From DAITAZ01 sp036824045 (lineage in GTDB: Bacteria; Pseudomonadota; Gammaproteobacteria; Burkholderiales; Rhodocyclaceae), in NCBI GenBank assembly GCA_036824045.1, contig DAITAZ010000013.1, positions 22,565 to 86,564 on the forward strand: DNA of 64,000 nt, read 5' to 3'. A model generated the notes under the pieces. That model had not been told where the DNA came from and searched no databases. It was given only the letters and a program-made list of their open reading frames with translations. Made by a program: the position numbers and the translations under genes. This document shows positions 44,107 through 52,762 of the stretch, one piece after another. The first letter of the stretch is position 1. Every line of letters starts with the position of its first letter.

Positions 44107-45297
44107 ATGGCTGAACTGCTGCTTGCCCCCGGCAAGGAACGCTCCCTTTTTCGTCGTCATCCCTGGATTTTCGAGGGCTCGGTTGCCCGGCTGAAAGGGC
44201 GTGCCCGGCCCGGCGACACCGTCACCGTGCTCGCAGCCGATGGCCGGCCCCTGGCCCGGGCCGCCTTCAGCCCTCATTCCCAGATCCGCGCCCGGGTGTG
44301 GAGTTTCGATCCGGAAGAGATCATCGACCATGGCTTCTTCAAGCGCCGGGTGGCCGCTGCCCTGGCCCGCCGGCAAGTGCTGCCGGAACTGGCGGGTCAG
44401 GACGGGATGCGTTTGCTGCATGGCGAATCGGACGGTCTGCCGGGTGTCATTGCCGACTGCTATGGCGACACCGTGGTGCTGCAACTCACCAGTGCCGGGG
44501 CCGACAAGTGGCGGGATGCCATCGCCGGCGCCATCGTGGCCGCTACCGGCTGCGCCCGGGTATTCGAGCGTTCGGATTCCGACGTGCGTGGCCTGGAGGG
44601 GTTGGAGCCGGTCACCGGATACCTGCACGGCGCGGCCAGCGAGGCACCGCTGGTGATTGGCGAGCACGGGGTGCGCCTGGGCGTGGACATCGTGGGCGGA
44701 CACAAGACCGGCTTTTATCTGGACCAGCGGGAAAACCGCCGCCTCTGTGGCCAGCTTGCCGCCGGGCGGCGGGTGCTCAACTGCTTTTGCTATACCGGGG
44801 GTTTCTCGCTGCAGGCACTCGCCGGTGGTGCCCGGGAAGTGATCTCGGTAGACTCCTCCGCCCCGGCGCTGGCCACCGCCCACGCCAATCTTGCCCTCAA
44901 CCCGCACCTGTCCGCGGAACGAGCCCTGTGGCAGGAAGACGATGTGTTTGCCAACCTGCGCCACCTGCGCCAGGCGGGCGAGCGTTTCGACCTGATCGTG
45001 CTCGATCCGCCCAAGTTCGCGCCTTCCGCCAGCCACGCGGAGCGGGCTTCCCGCGCCTACAAGGACATCAACCTGAATGCCTTCAAGCTGCTGGCGCCCG
45101 GCGGACTGTTGATGACCTACTCCTGTTCCGGGGGCATCGGACTGGAACTCTTCCAGAAGATCGTGGCTGGCGCGGCGGTGGATGCCGGGGTGGAAGCCCG
45201 CATCCTCCACCGCCTCGGACCGGGGGCCGATCACCCGGTGGGGCTGGCGTTCCCGGAGGGGGAATACCTGAAGGGCCTGCTCTGTCAGGTGGCTTGA
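44107..45297 (+). CDS. rlmI: RlmI-like 23S rRNA m5C methyltransferase (class I SAM-dependent)
   Basis: The 396-residue protein has an N-terminal PUA domain (L-L-A-P-G-K-E-R-S-L-F-R-R-H-P-W-I-F, residues 5-75) and a Rossmann methyltransferase with N-C-F-C-Y-T-G-G-F-S near 223 and L-D-P-P-K-F near 298. RlmI methylates C1962 of 23S rRNA in E. coli; this length and PUA position fit that family. A related RlmK-type activity cannot be excluded. It is monocistronic, 95 bases after xerC. Confidence 0.85.
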   Translation: MAELLLAPGKERSLFRRHPWIFEGSVARLKGRARPGDTVTVLAADGRPLARAAFSPHSQIRARVWSFDPEEIIDHGFFKRRVAAALARRQVLPELAGQDGMRLLHGESDGLPGVIADCYGDTVVLQLTSAGADKWRDAIAGAIVAATGCARVFERSDSDVRGLEGLEPVTGYLHGAASEAPLVIGEHGVRLGVDIVGGHKTGFYLDQRENRRLCGQLAAGRRVLNCFCYTGGFSLQALAGGAREVISVDSSAPALATAHANLALNPHLSAERALWQEDDVFANLRHLRQAGERFDLIVLDPPKFAPSASHAERASRAYKDINLNAFKLLAPGGLLMTYSCSGGIGLELFQKIVAGAAVDAGVEARILHRLGPGADHPVGLAFPEGEYLKGLLCQVA

Positions 45298-45458
45298 GAC
45301 GGGCCGGCAAACCCGAAAAAGCTGCCTTAACGGCGGAGCGGGCCGCCGCCGCCATCCGCCGCGTGCGGTGTGAGCGGCCTGCGCAAGCTGTGCGACAGGT
45401 TTGCGAGCCCCTGCCTGTGCGGTCTGGCGCCGCGTGTGGCAAGCGCGAAAAGCCGGCG

Positions 45459-45486
45459 ATAACGGCTGTTATTGCAACCGTGTTGC
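45459..45486. promoter_or_regulatory. Paired inverted repeats before the Zur-like gene, candidate metal-regulator operator
   Basis: ATAAC-GGCT-GTTAT (45459-45472) and GCAAC-CGT-GTTGC (45474-45486) lie side by side, 31 bases upstream of the regulator ATG. A TGTTAT half-site is shared with known Zur boxes, but the full consensus is not met. Autoregulation of the zinc cluster is a reasonable reading. Confidence 0.45.
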
Positions 45487-45517
45487 ATCTGCGGAGTGGC
45501 TGTGCTCCAATGGGGGC

Positions 45518-45961
45518 ATGGATCAGGCCCTCAAGTCCTCCGTAACGCCCAGCAGTTCCGCCCGCATCCGCGCCGTCGGCGCGCGTGCCACGCCGGCACG
45601 CGTGCGGGTGCTGGATCTGCTCTCGGAAGCCCAGCAGGGCTTGTCCCACCAGGACATCGAGCGCAGCCTGGGCACCGGCAGCATTGACCGGGTCACCCTC
45701 TACCGGGTGCTGGACTGGATGGTGGAGGCCGGCCTGGCGCACCGCACGGTGGATGATCAGCGTGTCTCCCGCTTTTCCCCGGCCCAGGCGGCGGCCCACG
45801 ACGGCCACGCTCACTTCCGCTGCGAGGCCTGCGGCCGCGTGATCTGCCTGGATCATGTGCAGCCCCCCGTGCCGCCGCTGCCGGCCGGCTGCCGTGTCAG
45901 CCGGGTGGAGTTGTCGGTGCGCGGCCAATGCCCCGCCTGCAGTGGGGAGGGCGCGCCATGA
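45518..45961 (+). CDS. Fur-family regulator, probably zinc-responsive (Zur-like)
   Basis: The 147-residue protein has the Fur winged-helix pattern (T-P-A-R-V-R-V-L-D-L-L near 25, D-R-V-T-L-Y-R-V-L-D near 60) and a metal domain with H-D-G-H-A-H-F-R-C-E-A-C and C-P-A-C at the C-terminus, the two CxxC pairs of a structural zinc site. It heads a run of nine genes including ZnuA-, ZnuB- and ZnuC-like ones, so a Zur role is more likely than Fur or PerR. Its stop overlaps the next ATG (ATGA). Confidence 0.82.
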   Translation: MDQALKSSVTPSSSARIRAVGARATPARVRVLDLLSEAQQGLSHQDIERSLGTGSIDRVTLYRVLDWMVEAGLAHRTVDDQRVSRFSPAQAAAHDGHAHFRCEACGRVICLDHVQPPVPPLPAGCRVSRVELSVRGQCPACSGEGAP

Positions 45962-46608
45962 TCGCCCTGACTGCGGTGACCATGTGTTACCCGGGCGGGG
46001 GGGCGTTGCGCTTCCCCGACTGGCGCGTGGCGCCGGGCGAGCACTGGCTGGTGCAGGGGCCGTCGGGGTGTGGCAAAAGCACCCTGCTGGCCTTGCTGGC
46101 GGGCCTGCTCACCGCCAGCAGCGGCACCGTGGAGGTGGCCGGCTGCGATCTGGCGGGCCTGGGCCAGCGGGCGCGGGACCGTTTCCGCGGGCGTCATGTG
46201 GGCTTCGTGCCCCAGGAGCCCCATCTCATCGACACCCTGAGCGTGGCTGAAAACGTGCAGCTTGCACCGTATCTGGCCGGGCTGCCCGCCGACGCCATTG
46301 CTCTGGCCCGGACCCTGGAATCCCTGGGGATCGCGCCCCTGGCGGGGCAGAAGCCCCATCGGCTCTCCCGCGGGCAGGCCCAGCGGGTGGCGGTGGCCCG
46401 GGCTCTGGTCAACGGGCCGCGGTTGTTGCTGGCGGACGAGCCCACCGCCAACCTGGATGACGAAGCCTGTGCCGACACCGTGGATCTGCTCGTGGATCAA
46501 GCCTCCGCCAGCGGTGCCGCCCTGGTGATCGCCACCCACGACAGCCGGGTGCGCCGCCGCTTTGAGCGGCAGTTGCACCTCGGCCAGGCCGGGGGGGCGC
46601 AACCATGA
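45958..46608 (+). CDS. ABC transporter ATP-binding protein (LolD/MacB-like)
   Basis: The 216-residue protein has Walker A G-P-S-G-C-G-K-S at about 36-43, Q-loop P-Q-E-P, signature L-S-R-G-Q-A-Q-R and Walker B L-L-L-A-D-E-P-T-A-N-L-D. The group with LolD/MacB ATPases drives FtsX-type permeases in lipoprotein release or efflux rather than classic import. The gene overlaps both the regulator (ATGA) and the permease start (4 bases). Being in a zinc cluster suggests a metal-linked function, which is inference. Confidence 0.9.
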   Translation: MIALTAVTMCYPGGGALRFPDWRVAPGEHWLVQGPSGCGKSTLLALLAGLLTASSGTVEVAGCDLAGLGQRARDRFRGRHVGFVPQEPHLIDTLSVAENVQLAPYLAGLPADAIALARTLESLGIAPLAGQKPHRLSRGQAQRVAVARALVNGPRLLLADEPTANLDDEACADTVDLLVDQASASGAALVIATHDSRVRRRFERQLHLGQAGGAQP

Positions 46609-47915
46609 ACCTGCTCCGGCTGGCGACCCGCGAGCTGCGCGGCAACCCGGTGGGCAGTGCGCTGGCCGTCCTGCTCATGGCGTTCGGTATTGCCACCCTG
46701 GTATTGCTCAACCTGCTGCTCGGGCAGATGCAGGACCGCTTCGAGCGGGATGCACGGGGGGTGGACCTGGTGGTGGGCGCCAAGGGCAGCCCCATGCAGC
46801 TCATCCTGTCCGGCGTCTACCATCTGGACGCGCCCACCGGCAATGTGCGCCTGCGGGATGTGGAGCAGCTGCGGGCGTTGCCCCAGGTGCGACAGGTGAT
46901 CCCCCTGGCGCTGGGCGACAGTTTCCGTGGTGCCCGCATCGTCGGGGCACCGGCCGAGTACCTGGAGCTGTACCAGGCCCAGGTCGCTACCGGTCGCGGC
47001 TTCCGGGCGCCGATGGAGGTGGTGCTGGGTGCGGCGGTGGCCCGGCGGCTGGAACTGGCCCCCGGCAGCCGCTTCAACGGCGCCCATGGGTTGGGCGAGG
47101 GCGGCCCCGAGCATGAAGACGCCGCTTACACCGTGGTGGGGGTGCTGGCGCCCTCGGGCTCGCCCCTGGATCAACTCATCGTCACCCCCATCGACAGCGT
47201 CTGGCAGGTGCATGCCAGCCATGGCCCGGCAATGGATGAGCCGGGCAAGGCGAACGACCGGCGCGCGGCCGGCGCCGAACACGACGACCACGCGGAACAC
47301 GGGGCCGACGACGACCACGACGCGCATGAGGCCCACGAGGGGCATCCGTCCGCCCCCGAGCGGGAGGTGACCGTCGCCCTGGTGCAGTACGCCTCGCCCC
47401 TGGCAGCGGCCACCTTGCCCCGCCTCATCAATCGGTCGGGCGCCCTGCAGGCGGCCTCGCCGGCGTTTGAGTCAGCCCGGTTGATGCGTCTGGTGGGCGT
47501 GGGGGCCGAGGTGCTCCAGGCCTTCGCCGGTGTCCTGGTGCTGGCCAGCGCCGCAGCCTTGCTGGCGGCGCTGCTGGCCACGCTCCGCCAGCGCCGCTAC
47601 GACATCGCGGTGATGCGGATGCTGGGCGCTTCCCGCGCCCGGGTGTTCGCCACCATCGTGCTCGAAGCCCTGCTCCTCACCACCTTGGGTGCGGTGGCGG
47701 GGCTGGCCCTGGGGCATGCTCTGGCCGCCGGGCTGGGAACATGGCTCGCCAGCCAGGGTCCATCGGGCATGGAGGCAGCCCTTGGCGGTGTCGGCTGGCG
47801 TGCCGAGGCCCTGTACCTGCTGCCCCTGGCCTGGGTCATCGGCCTGGCAGCGGCCGTGCTGCCGGCCTGGCAGGCCGCGCGCACGGATGTGGCGGCCCTG
47901 CTGGCCCGGGGCTGA
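46605..47915 (+). CDS. FtsX/MacB-type ABC permease with histidine-rich extracytoplasmic insert
   Basis: The 436-residue protein has one N-terminal TM helix (about 17-38), a large periplasmic region to about residue 305 and three C-terminal TM helices, the FtsX layout. The periplasmic domain contains an insert at about residues 205-255 dense in His/Asp/Glu, including DDHAEHGADDDHDAHEAH. This resembles the metal-binding loops of zinc transporters and is unusual in MacB/LolC-type proteins. The nearest parallel I know is the zinc-regulated COG1136/COG0577 pair with DUF3299, a predicted zinc-related system. Confidence 0.85.
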   Translation: MNLLRLATRELRGNPVGSALAVLLMAFGIATLVLLNLLLGQMQDRFERDARGVDLVVGAKGSPMQLILSGVYHLDAPTGNVRLRDVEQLRALPQVRQVIPLALGDSFRGARIVGAPAEYLELYQAQVATGRGFRAPMEVVLGAAVARRLELAPGSRFNGAHGLGEGGPEHEDAAYTVVGVLAPSGSPLDQLIVTPIDSVWQVHASHGPAMDEPGKANDRRAAGAEHDDHAEHGADDDHDAHEAHEGHPSAPEREVTVALVQYASPLAAATLPRLINRSGALQAASPAFESARLMRLVGVGAEVLQAFAGVLVLASAAALLAALLATLRQRRYDIAVMRMLGASRARVFATIVLEALLLTTLGAVAGLALGHALAAGLGTWLASQGPSGMEAALGGVGWRAEALYLLPLAWVIGLAAAVLPAWQAARTDVAALLARG

Positions 47916-47930
47916 GCCGGAGAACACCTC

Positions 47931-48413
47931 ATGAAAGCTATCTTGCTGTTGATCTTCCTGGGCCTCGTGCCGCTGTCGGGCCAGGCCCAGGCGCCTGCGG
48001 CCAAGGGTGCCCGGCACGATTCCTTGCCGCCCCCCGCCAAGCCCATTGCCCCGGTGCCGGGCGTGCTGCCCTGGATGACCCTGGCCCAGGTGGATCTGGC
48101 CAAGGAGAACAACCGCTATGTGCCCAAGTACAGTCCCGAAGTGCTGGCGCTGAACAACCGGGAGGTGAAGCTGCAGGGCTACATGATTCCCCTGGCGGCG
48201 GGCAGCAAGGTGAGCAAGTTTCTCCTCACCGGCCTGCCCCAGAACTGCTCCTTTTGCCTCCCTGGCGGGCCGGAGGCCATGGTGGAGGTGAGCGTGCGCA
48301 ACCCCATCCGCCACACCTTCGACCCGATCACCGTGAGCGGCAAACTGGCGGTGCTCAAGAGCGACCCGACCGGCATGTACTACCGCATTGCCGAGGGCAC
48401 CGTCCTCCCCTGA
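47931..48413 (+). CDS. DUF3299 periplasmic protein
   Basis: The 160-residue protein has a signal peptide (cleaved after GQA, about residue 19). Its V-K-L-Q-G-Y-M-I-P-L core continues into the C-x2-C pattern N-C-S-F-C-L-P-G-G-P near residue 105, typical of DUF3299 (COG3495). The family is often found beside FtsX-type permeases in zinc-limitation regulons. The C-x-x-C could bind metal or act in redox. It follows the permease by 15 bases and is probably part of its system. Confidence 0.8.
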   Translation: MKAILLLIFLGLVPLSGQAQAPAAKGARHDSLPPPAKPIAPVPGVLPWMTLAQVDLAKENNRYVPKYSPEVLALNNREVKLQGYMIPLAAGSKVSKFLLTGLPQNCSFCLPGGPEAMVEVSVRNPIRHTFDPITVSGKLAVLKSDPTGMYYRIAEGTVLP

Positions 48414-48416
48414 GCC

Positions 48417-48791
48417 ATGAGCCTGCGTCGCTCCCGCTTCCCGTCCCTGGCCTCGGCCGGCCGGCGCCCGCTGGCCGGGCTGCTGCTCGCGCTGGCCCTC
48501 ATCTTCGCCCAATGGGTGGGGTTGAGCCACGTCCTCAGCCACGTGGGGGGCAACCGGGCGGTGGCCGCGGTGGTGAGCGCCCCGGCGGCGGATGCCCCGG
48601 TCGGCCAGGGCGGTGGCGAGGTCTGCGAACGCTGCCTGGCTTTCCTGGCCCTGGACAATGGCGTGGTTGCCCACGCCGCTCCGGTCCCCGCCCGGCCCGT
48701 GGCGCTGGCTCCCGGGTCAGTCCCCGCCGTGGCGAACACGCTCGCGCGGCTACGCCTCACCTCCAGCCGAGACCCTCCCCGCACTGCCTGA
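48417..48791 (+). CDS. Small DUF2946-like secreted or membrane protein
   Basis: The 124-residue protein has an N-terminal hydrophobic segment (about 18-40), a His pair (GLSHVLSHVGG) and C-E-R-C-L-A-F-L-A-L near residue 70. That arrangement recalls DUF2946 proteins encoded beside metal-transport genes. Its start lies three bases after the DUF3299 stop. The remainder is Pro/Ala-rich and poorly conserved in appearance, so the family call is tentative. Confidence 0.6.
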   Translation: MSLRRSRFPSLASAGRRPLAGLLLALALIFAQWVGLSHVLSHVGGNRAVAAVVSAPAADAPVGQGGGEVCERCLAFLALDNGVVAHAAPVPARPVALAPGSVPAVANTLARLRLTSSRDPPRTA

Positions 48792-48866
48792 ACCCGTTCC
48801 CTGGCTGACCGCTCCGCGACCGGGCGGCGGCCTTCGTTCACCGTTCTCGCAGTTCGAGGAAACATC

Positions 48867-50315
48867 ATGACTCCTTGCCGTACCCTGGCCATGGCCGTCG
48901 CCCTGGCTTTCCCCGCTGCCGCCCTGGCAGCCCCGTCCGACGCCGACCTGCAGGAGCTGCGCCAACAGCTCAAGGCGCTGAAGGACAGCTACGAATCCCG
49001 CATCCAGGCCTTGGAAAAACGTCTGGCGGAAGCGGAGTCCGCGCCCGCCGCGCAACCCCGGCCGGCCTCCGTGGCGGCCCCGGCTGCGCCGGCAGCTCCC
49101 ATGGCCGCCGCACCCCGCCGCATGGGCGAGTCATCCAGCGGCAGCGGCTTCAATCCGGAGGTGTCGGTGATCCTGCAAGGTGCCATGACCCGTACCAGCC
49201 AGGACCCGACCAGTTATCGCATCGGTGGTTTCACCCCCGCCGGCGAGCCGGAGGAAGTGGGGCCGCCCCGGCGCCGGGGGTTCTCCCTCCGCGAAACCGA
49301 GTTGGTGATGACCGCCAACATCGACCCCAACTTCCGCGGCTACCTCAATCTGGCCCTCACGGCGGAAAACGAGGTGGAGGTGGAAGAGGCCTACGTGCAG
49401 ACCCTGGGCCTGGGTAACGGTTTCAACGCCAAGTTCGGCCGCTACCTGTCCGGCGTCGGTTACCTCAACGAGCAACACCCCCATACCTGGGATTTTGCCG
49501 ATGCGCCGTTGGCCTACACCGCCTTCTTCGGCAATCGGCTGGTGAGCGAGGGGCTCCAGCTCAAGTGGCTGGCACCCACGCCCTTCTATCTGGAACTGGG
49601 GCTGGAAGGCGGTCGCGACGACACCTTCCCGGGCAGCGGCCGCAACAAGGGTGGATCGGCCCTGGGCGTGCTCTTTGCCCGTGCGGGAGGGGACGTGGGA
49701 ACCGACCACAGTTGGCGCGTAGGCCTCTCCCAGGTGCGCACCAAGCCCCGGGAGCGCGCCTACGAGGACGTGGATAGCCTGGGTGCGGCCACCAGCAACA
49801 GTTTCACCGGCAAGAGCCGGACTTCGGTGCTGGATTTCGTGTGGAAATGGGCCCCCAACGGCAACCCGTCGGTCAACAACTTCAAGTTCCAGGCCGAGTA
49901 CTTCCGTCGCCAGGAAGATGGCACGCTGGCATGCGCCGATGTGGACGCGGCCAGCCCCAGCCTGTGCACCGGCGGCCTGGCCGACGCCTACGCCGCGCGG
50001 CAGTCCGGCCTCTACGCCCAGGCGGTGTACCAGTTCATGCCCCGCTGGCGCGTGGGTTACCGCCACGATCGGCTGAACTCTGGCACCACCCGCATCGGTC
50101 TGGTGGACGCCGGCACCCTGAGCGCGGAAGATTTCGGTCTGCTCAAGGCTTACAAGCCCAAACGCGACGCGGTGATGGTGGACTACTCGCCCTCCGAGTT
50201 CTCCCGCCTGCGCGTGCAACTGGCGCGGGACAAATCCCGGCCCGATGCCACCGACAACCAGGTCTGGCTGCAGTACATCATGAGCCTGGGCAGTCATGGC
50301 GCCCACAAATTCTGA
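48867..50315 (+). CDS. Outer-membrane beta-barrel porin-like protein with N-terminal coiled coil
   Basis: The 482-residue protein has a signal peptide (to about residue 22), a coiled coil at about 25-52 (DLQELRQQLKALKDSYES), a Pro/Ala linker, then a long region of alternating amphipathic strands (N-L-A-L-T-A-E-N-E-V-E, F-G-R-Y-L-S-G-V-G-Y) ending with V-W-L-Q-Y-I-M-S-L-G...H-K-F. The C-terminal aromatic residue and strand pattern fit an outer-membrane barrel. In this cluster it would let zinc or a zinc chelate through the outer membrane. Substrate selectivity is inferred from context only. Confidence 0.75.
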   Translation: MTPCRTLAMAVALAFPAAALAAPSDADLQELRQQLKALKDSYESRIQALEKRLAEAESAPAAQPRPASVAAPAAPAAPMAAAPRRMGESSSGSGFNPEVSVILQGAMTRTSQDPTSYRIGGFTPAGEPEEVGPPRRRGFSLRETELVMTANIDPNFRGYLNLALTAENEVEVEEAYVQTLGLGNGFNAKFGRYLSGVGYLNEQHPHTWDFADAPLAYTAFFGNRLVSEGLQLKWLAPTPFYLELGLEGGRDDTFPGSGRNKGGSALGVLFARAGGDVGTDHSWRVGLSQVRTKPRERAYEDVDSLGAATSNSFTGKSRTSVLDFVWKWAPNGNPSVNNFKFQAEYFRRQEDGTLACADVDAASPSLCTGGLADAYAARQSGLYAQAVYQFMPRWRVGYRHDRLNSGTTRIGLVDAGTLSAEDFGLLKAYKPKRDAVMVDYSPSEFSRLRVQLARDKSRPDATDNQVWLQYIMSLGSHGAHKF

Positions 50316-50325
50316 GGAGCGAGGC

Positions 50326-51360
50326 ATGAACAGTCTGGAAGAACGTCCCGCGGGCGTTGCGGGGTGGCGACCGGCGCGCACCTGCCTGCCTGGGGCGGGG
50401 GGCGGTCGGCCCGTCCTCCGCGCCGAAGATCCCGCGCCGATCCTCAAGCGTGTTGGCCTCGCCCGGCGGCTCGGGCTCCTGCTCCTGACGCTCGTGGCCT
50501 TCCCGGCGCATGCTGCCCTCAACGTCTTCGCCACGGTGCCCGAGTGGGGGGCCCTGGCCCAGGAGATCGGCGGCAAGCAGGTGAGCGTGTTCGTTGCCAC
50601 CACCGGGTTGCAGGACCCCCATCGCATCGAAGCGAAGCCGTCCCTCATCGCCCGGGCCCGCAACGCAGAGCTGCTGGTGGCGACCGGGGCCGAACTGGAG
50701 GTGGGCTGGCTCCCGGTGGTGCTGCGGGACTCCGGCAATCCCCGCATCCAGCCCGGCCAGCCCGGACATTTCGAGGCCGCTCGCGCGGTGACCATGCTGG
50801 AGGTGCCGCTCCGGCTCGACCGGGCCGAGGGCGACATCCACGCTGCCGGCAATCCTCATATCCAGACCGACCCGCGCAACATCCTCCGGGTGGGTGAAGC
50901 GCTGGCGGGCCGCATGGCGGCGGTGGACCCCGCCAACGGGGCGGCCTATCAGGCAGGCTTCAAGGCCTTCGCCGACAAATGGAAGGCAGCGCTGCTGCGC
51001 TGGGAGGCGGAGGCCGCGCCCCTGCGCGGGTTGCCCATTCTGGTGCAGCACAAGGGTTTTCCGTATCTGGAGCAGTGGCTGGGGCTGAAGCAGGTCGGCG
51101 CGCTGGAGCCCAAGCCGGGCATGGAGCCCACCAGCGGCCATCTCACCGCGCTGGTCGCCCGGCTGCAGAAGGAGCCGGCCCGGATGGTGATCCGCGCCGC
51201 CTACCAGAACGACCGGGCCTCCCGCTGGATGGCGGAGCAGGCGCGCATCCCCGCCGTGGCGCTGCCTTTCACCGTGGGGGGAAGCCCGGAGGCGAAGGAT
51301 CTGGTGAGCCTGTTCGACGACACCCTGCGCCGGCTGCTGGCGGCGCTGCGGCCGGCTTGA
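50326..51360 (+). CDS. znuA: Metal-binding ABC substrate-binding protein (ZnuA-like)
   Basis: The protein (344 residues from this start) belongs to cluster A-I metal-binding proteins: P-E-W-G-A-L-A-Q-E-I, then D-P-H-R-I-E-A-K-P-S, G-N-P-H-I-Q-T-D-P and H-K-G-F-P-Y-L-E-Q-W, giving the three His ligands. The final Asp/Glu lies in the C-terminal half. It lacks the His-rich loop of many ZnuA proteins. ATG 50326 has a strong site (GAGGAGCGAGG) but places the hydrophobic signal at residues 46-61, after an odd 45-residue lead. No other ATG/GTG/TTG start close to the signal was found. Confidence 0.85.
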   Translation: MNSLEERPAGVAGWRPARTCLPGAGGGRPVLRAEDPAPILKRVGLARRLGLLLLTLVAFPAHAALNVFATVPEWGALAQEIGGKQVSVFVATTGLQDPHRIEAKPSLIARARNAELLVATGAELEVGWLPVVLRDSGNPRIQPGQPGHFEAARAVTMLEVPLRLDRAEGDIHAAGNPHIQTDPRNILRVGEALAGRMAAVDPANGAAYQAGFKAFADKWKAALLRWEAEAAPLRGLPILVQHKGFPYLEQWLGLKQVGALEPKPGMEPTSGHLTALVARLQKEPARMVIRAAYQNDRASRWMAEQARIPAVALPFTVGGSPEAKDLVSLFDDTLRRLLAALRPA

Positions 51361-51374
51361 CGGGGGCCTTCTCC

Positions 51375-51980
51375 ATGACCGCCCCGGCGCGCTTTGCCAC
51401 CCACGAGACCCTGATCCGCTTCGACGCGGTGGTGGCGGGCTACGGCTCGCCAGTGGTCGGGCCGGTTTCCTTCGATCTTTCCCGTGGCCAGATCCTGGGG
51501 TTGATCGGACCCAACGGCGCAGGCAAGTCCACCTTGCTCAAGGCGCTGCTGGGTGGTGCCCAGGTGCTGGCGGGCCGGATCGAGCGGGCGCCCGGACTCC
51601 GCGTCTCGCACCAGTCCCAGCACTGGGGCGGCGGCGGGGGTGCGCCGCTCACCGGGCGAGAACTGCTGCGTCTCACCGGCGCGCCCACCGCGGGGCTGCC
51701 CGAGTGGCTGGCGGGTGAGCTGGGGCGGCGGGTGGACCGGCTCTCCGGCGGGCAGATGCAGTTCCTGCGCCTGTGGGCCTGCCTGAAGGCGCCGGCGGAT
51801 CTGGTCTTGCTGGATGAACCCACCAACAACCTGGATCGGGCCGGGGTGGCCTTCCTCATCGATGTGTTGCGTCAGTTGGACCCGGCAACGGGCGTCATCC
51901 TGGTGAGCCACGATGCGGCTTTCGAGGCGGCGGTATGCAGCCGGGTGGTGCAACTGGATACGGCAGGTGCCGCCTCATGA
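51375..51980 (+). CDS. znuC: Metal ABC transporter ATP-binding protein (ZnuC-like)
   Basis: The 201-residue protein has Walker A G-P-N-G-A-G-K-S at about 42-49, signature L-S-G-G-Q-M-Q and Walker B L-V-L-L-D-E-P-T-N-N-L-D. It is on the short side for ZnuC. It should energise import by the ZnuB-like permease encoded next, with which it shares an ATGA overlap, and it uses the ZnuA-like protein 14 bases upstream as receptor. The upstream in-frame extension is a shadow of znuA. Confidence 0.9.
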   Translation: MTAPARFATHETLIRFDAVVAGYGSPVVGPVSFDLSRGQILGLIGPNGAGKSTLLKALLGGAQVLAGRIERAPGLRVSHQSQHWGGGGGAPLTGRELLRLTGAPTAGLPEWLAGELGRRVDRLSGGQMQFLRLWACLKAPADLVLLDEPTNNLDRAGVAFLIDVLRQLDPATGVILVSHDAAFEAAVCSRVVQLDTAGAAS

Positions 51981-52762
51981 ACCTGGATGCCCTGGCGGAC
52001 CCCCTGTTCCGCCTGCCTTTCCTGACCGGGCTGTTGCTGGCCGGCGTGCTGCCCGTACTGGGCATGTATCTGCGCCTGCGCCACGAGTGGCTGGCAGCCC
52101 TGGCCTACGCCCAGATGGCCTCGGCGGGGGCGTTGCTGGCGGCGTTGTGGGAGGCGCCGCTGATGGCCGGCGGTATCAGCCTGGCGCTGCTGGCCGCAGG
52201 GGCCAAGAGCGGGTTGCGCCACGCGGGGGACAGTGGCTACGCGATGATGATGCTCGCCGGCTGGGGAGGGGCGATCCTGCTGGTGGCCAACCTCCCCGCC
52301 GCGGAGCAGATCGGCCATGCGCTCTTCGATGGTCAGCTTTATTTCACCTCCGTAGAACAGTCCCTGGCTGTGGCGGCCTACGGGGCCGGTGTGGCGGTGC
52401 TCTTGCCCTGGCTATCGCGACCGTTGCTCCTGGCTCACTACTTTCCGGATTTCCTGAGCGCCCGGGGCGGGGCGCCGGAGCGCTACTACCTGGGGTTTGA
52501 CCTGCTGGTCGCTGCCGGTTTGGCGCTGGCAACCACCACCGTAGGCGTCATGGCGGCATTCGCGCTGGTGTTCCTGCCGCCCCTGGCCGCCTACCGCTGG
52601 GCAGGGAGCTGGCGTCGCGGGTTGGGGTGGGCAGCGGCGCTGGGTATGCTCTGCCATGCCCTGGCTTTTTTGGTCGCCTTGATCGCGGACCAGCCCTATG
52701 GTCCGGTTCTGGCGCTGATGGCGGTTGTGGTGGCGGCCCCTGCGGTGGCCAGGCGGCGCTGA
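51977..52762 (+). CDS. znuB: Metal ABC transporter permease (ZnuB-like)
   Basis: The 261-residue protein has about eight hydrophobic segments in the ABC-3 permease style (F-L-T-G-L-L-L-A-G-V-L-P-V-L-G-M-Y, then L-A-Y-A-Q-M-A-S-A-G). The cytoplasmic coupling helix and glycine-rich helices fit ZnuB/MntB proteins. The start overlaps the ATPase stop. It is the last gene of the zinc cluster. A minus-strand 59-residue open frame overlaps its 3' end. Confidence 0.88.
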   Translation: MNLDALADPLFRLPFLTGLLLAGVLPVLGMYLRLRHEWLAALAYAQMASAGALLAALWEAPLMAGGISLALLAAGAKSGLRHAGDSGYAMMMLAGWGGAILLVANLPAAEQIGHALFDGQLYFTSVEQSLAVAAYGAGVAVLLPWLSRPLLLAHYFPDFLSARGGAPERYYLGFDLLVAAGLALATTTVGVMAAFALVFLPPLAAYRWAGSWRRGLGWAAALGMLCHALAFLVALIADQPYGPVLALMAVVVAAPAVARRR

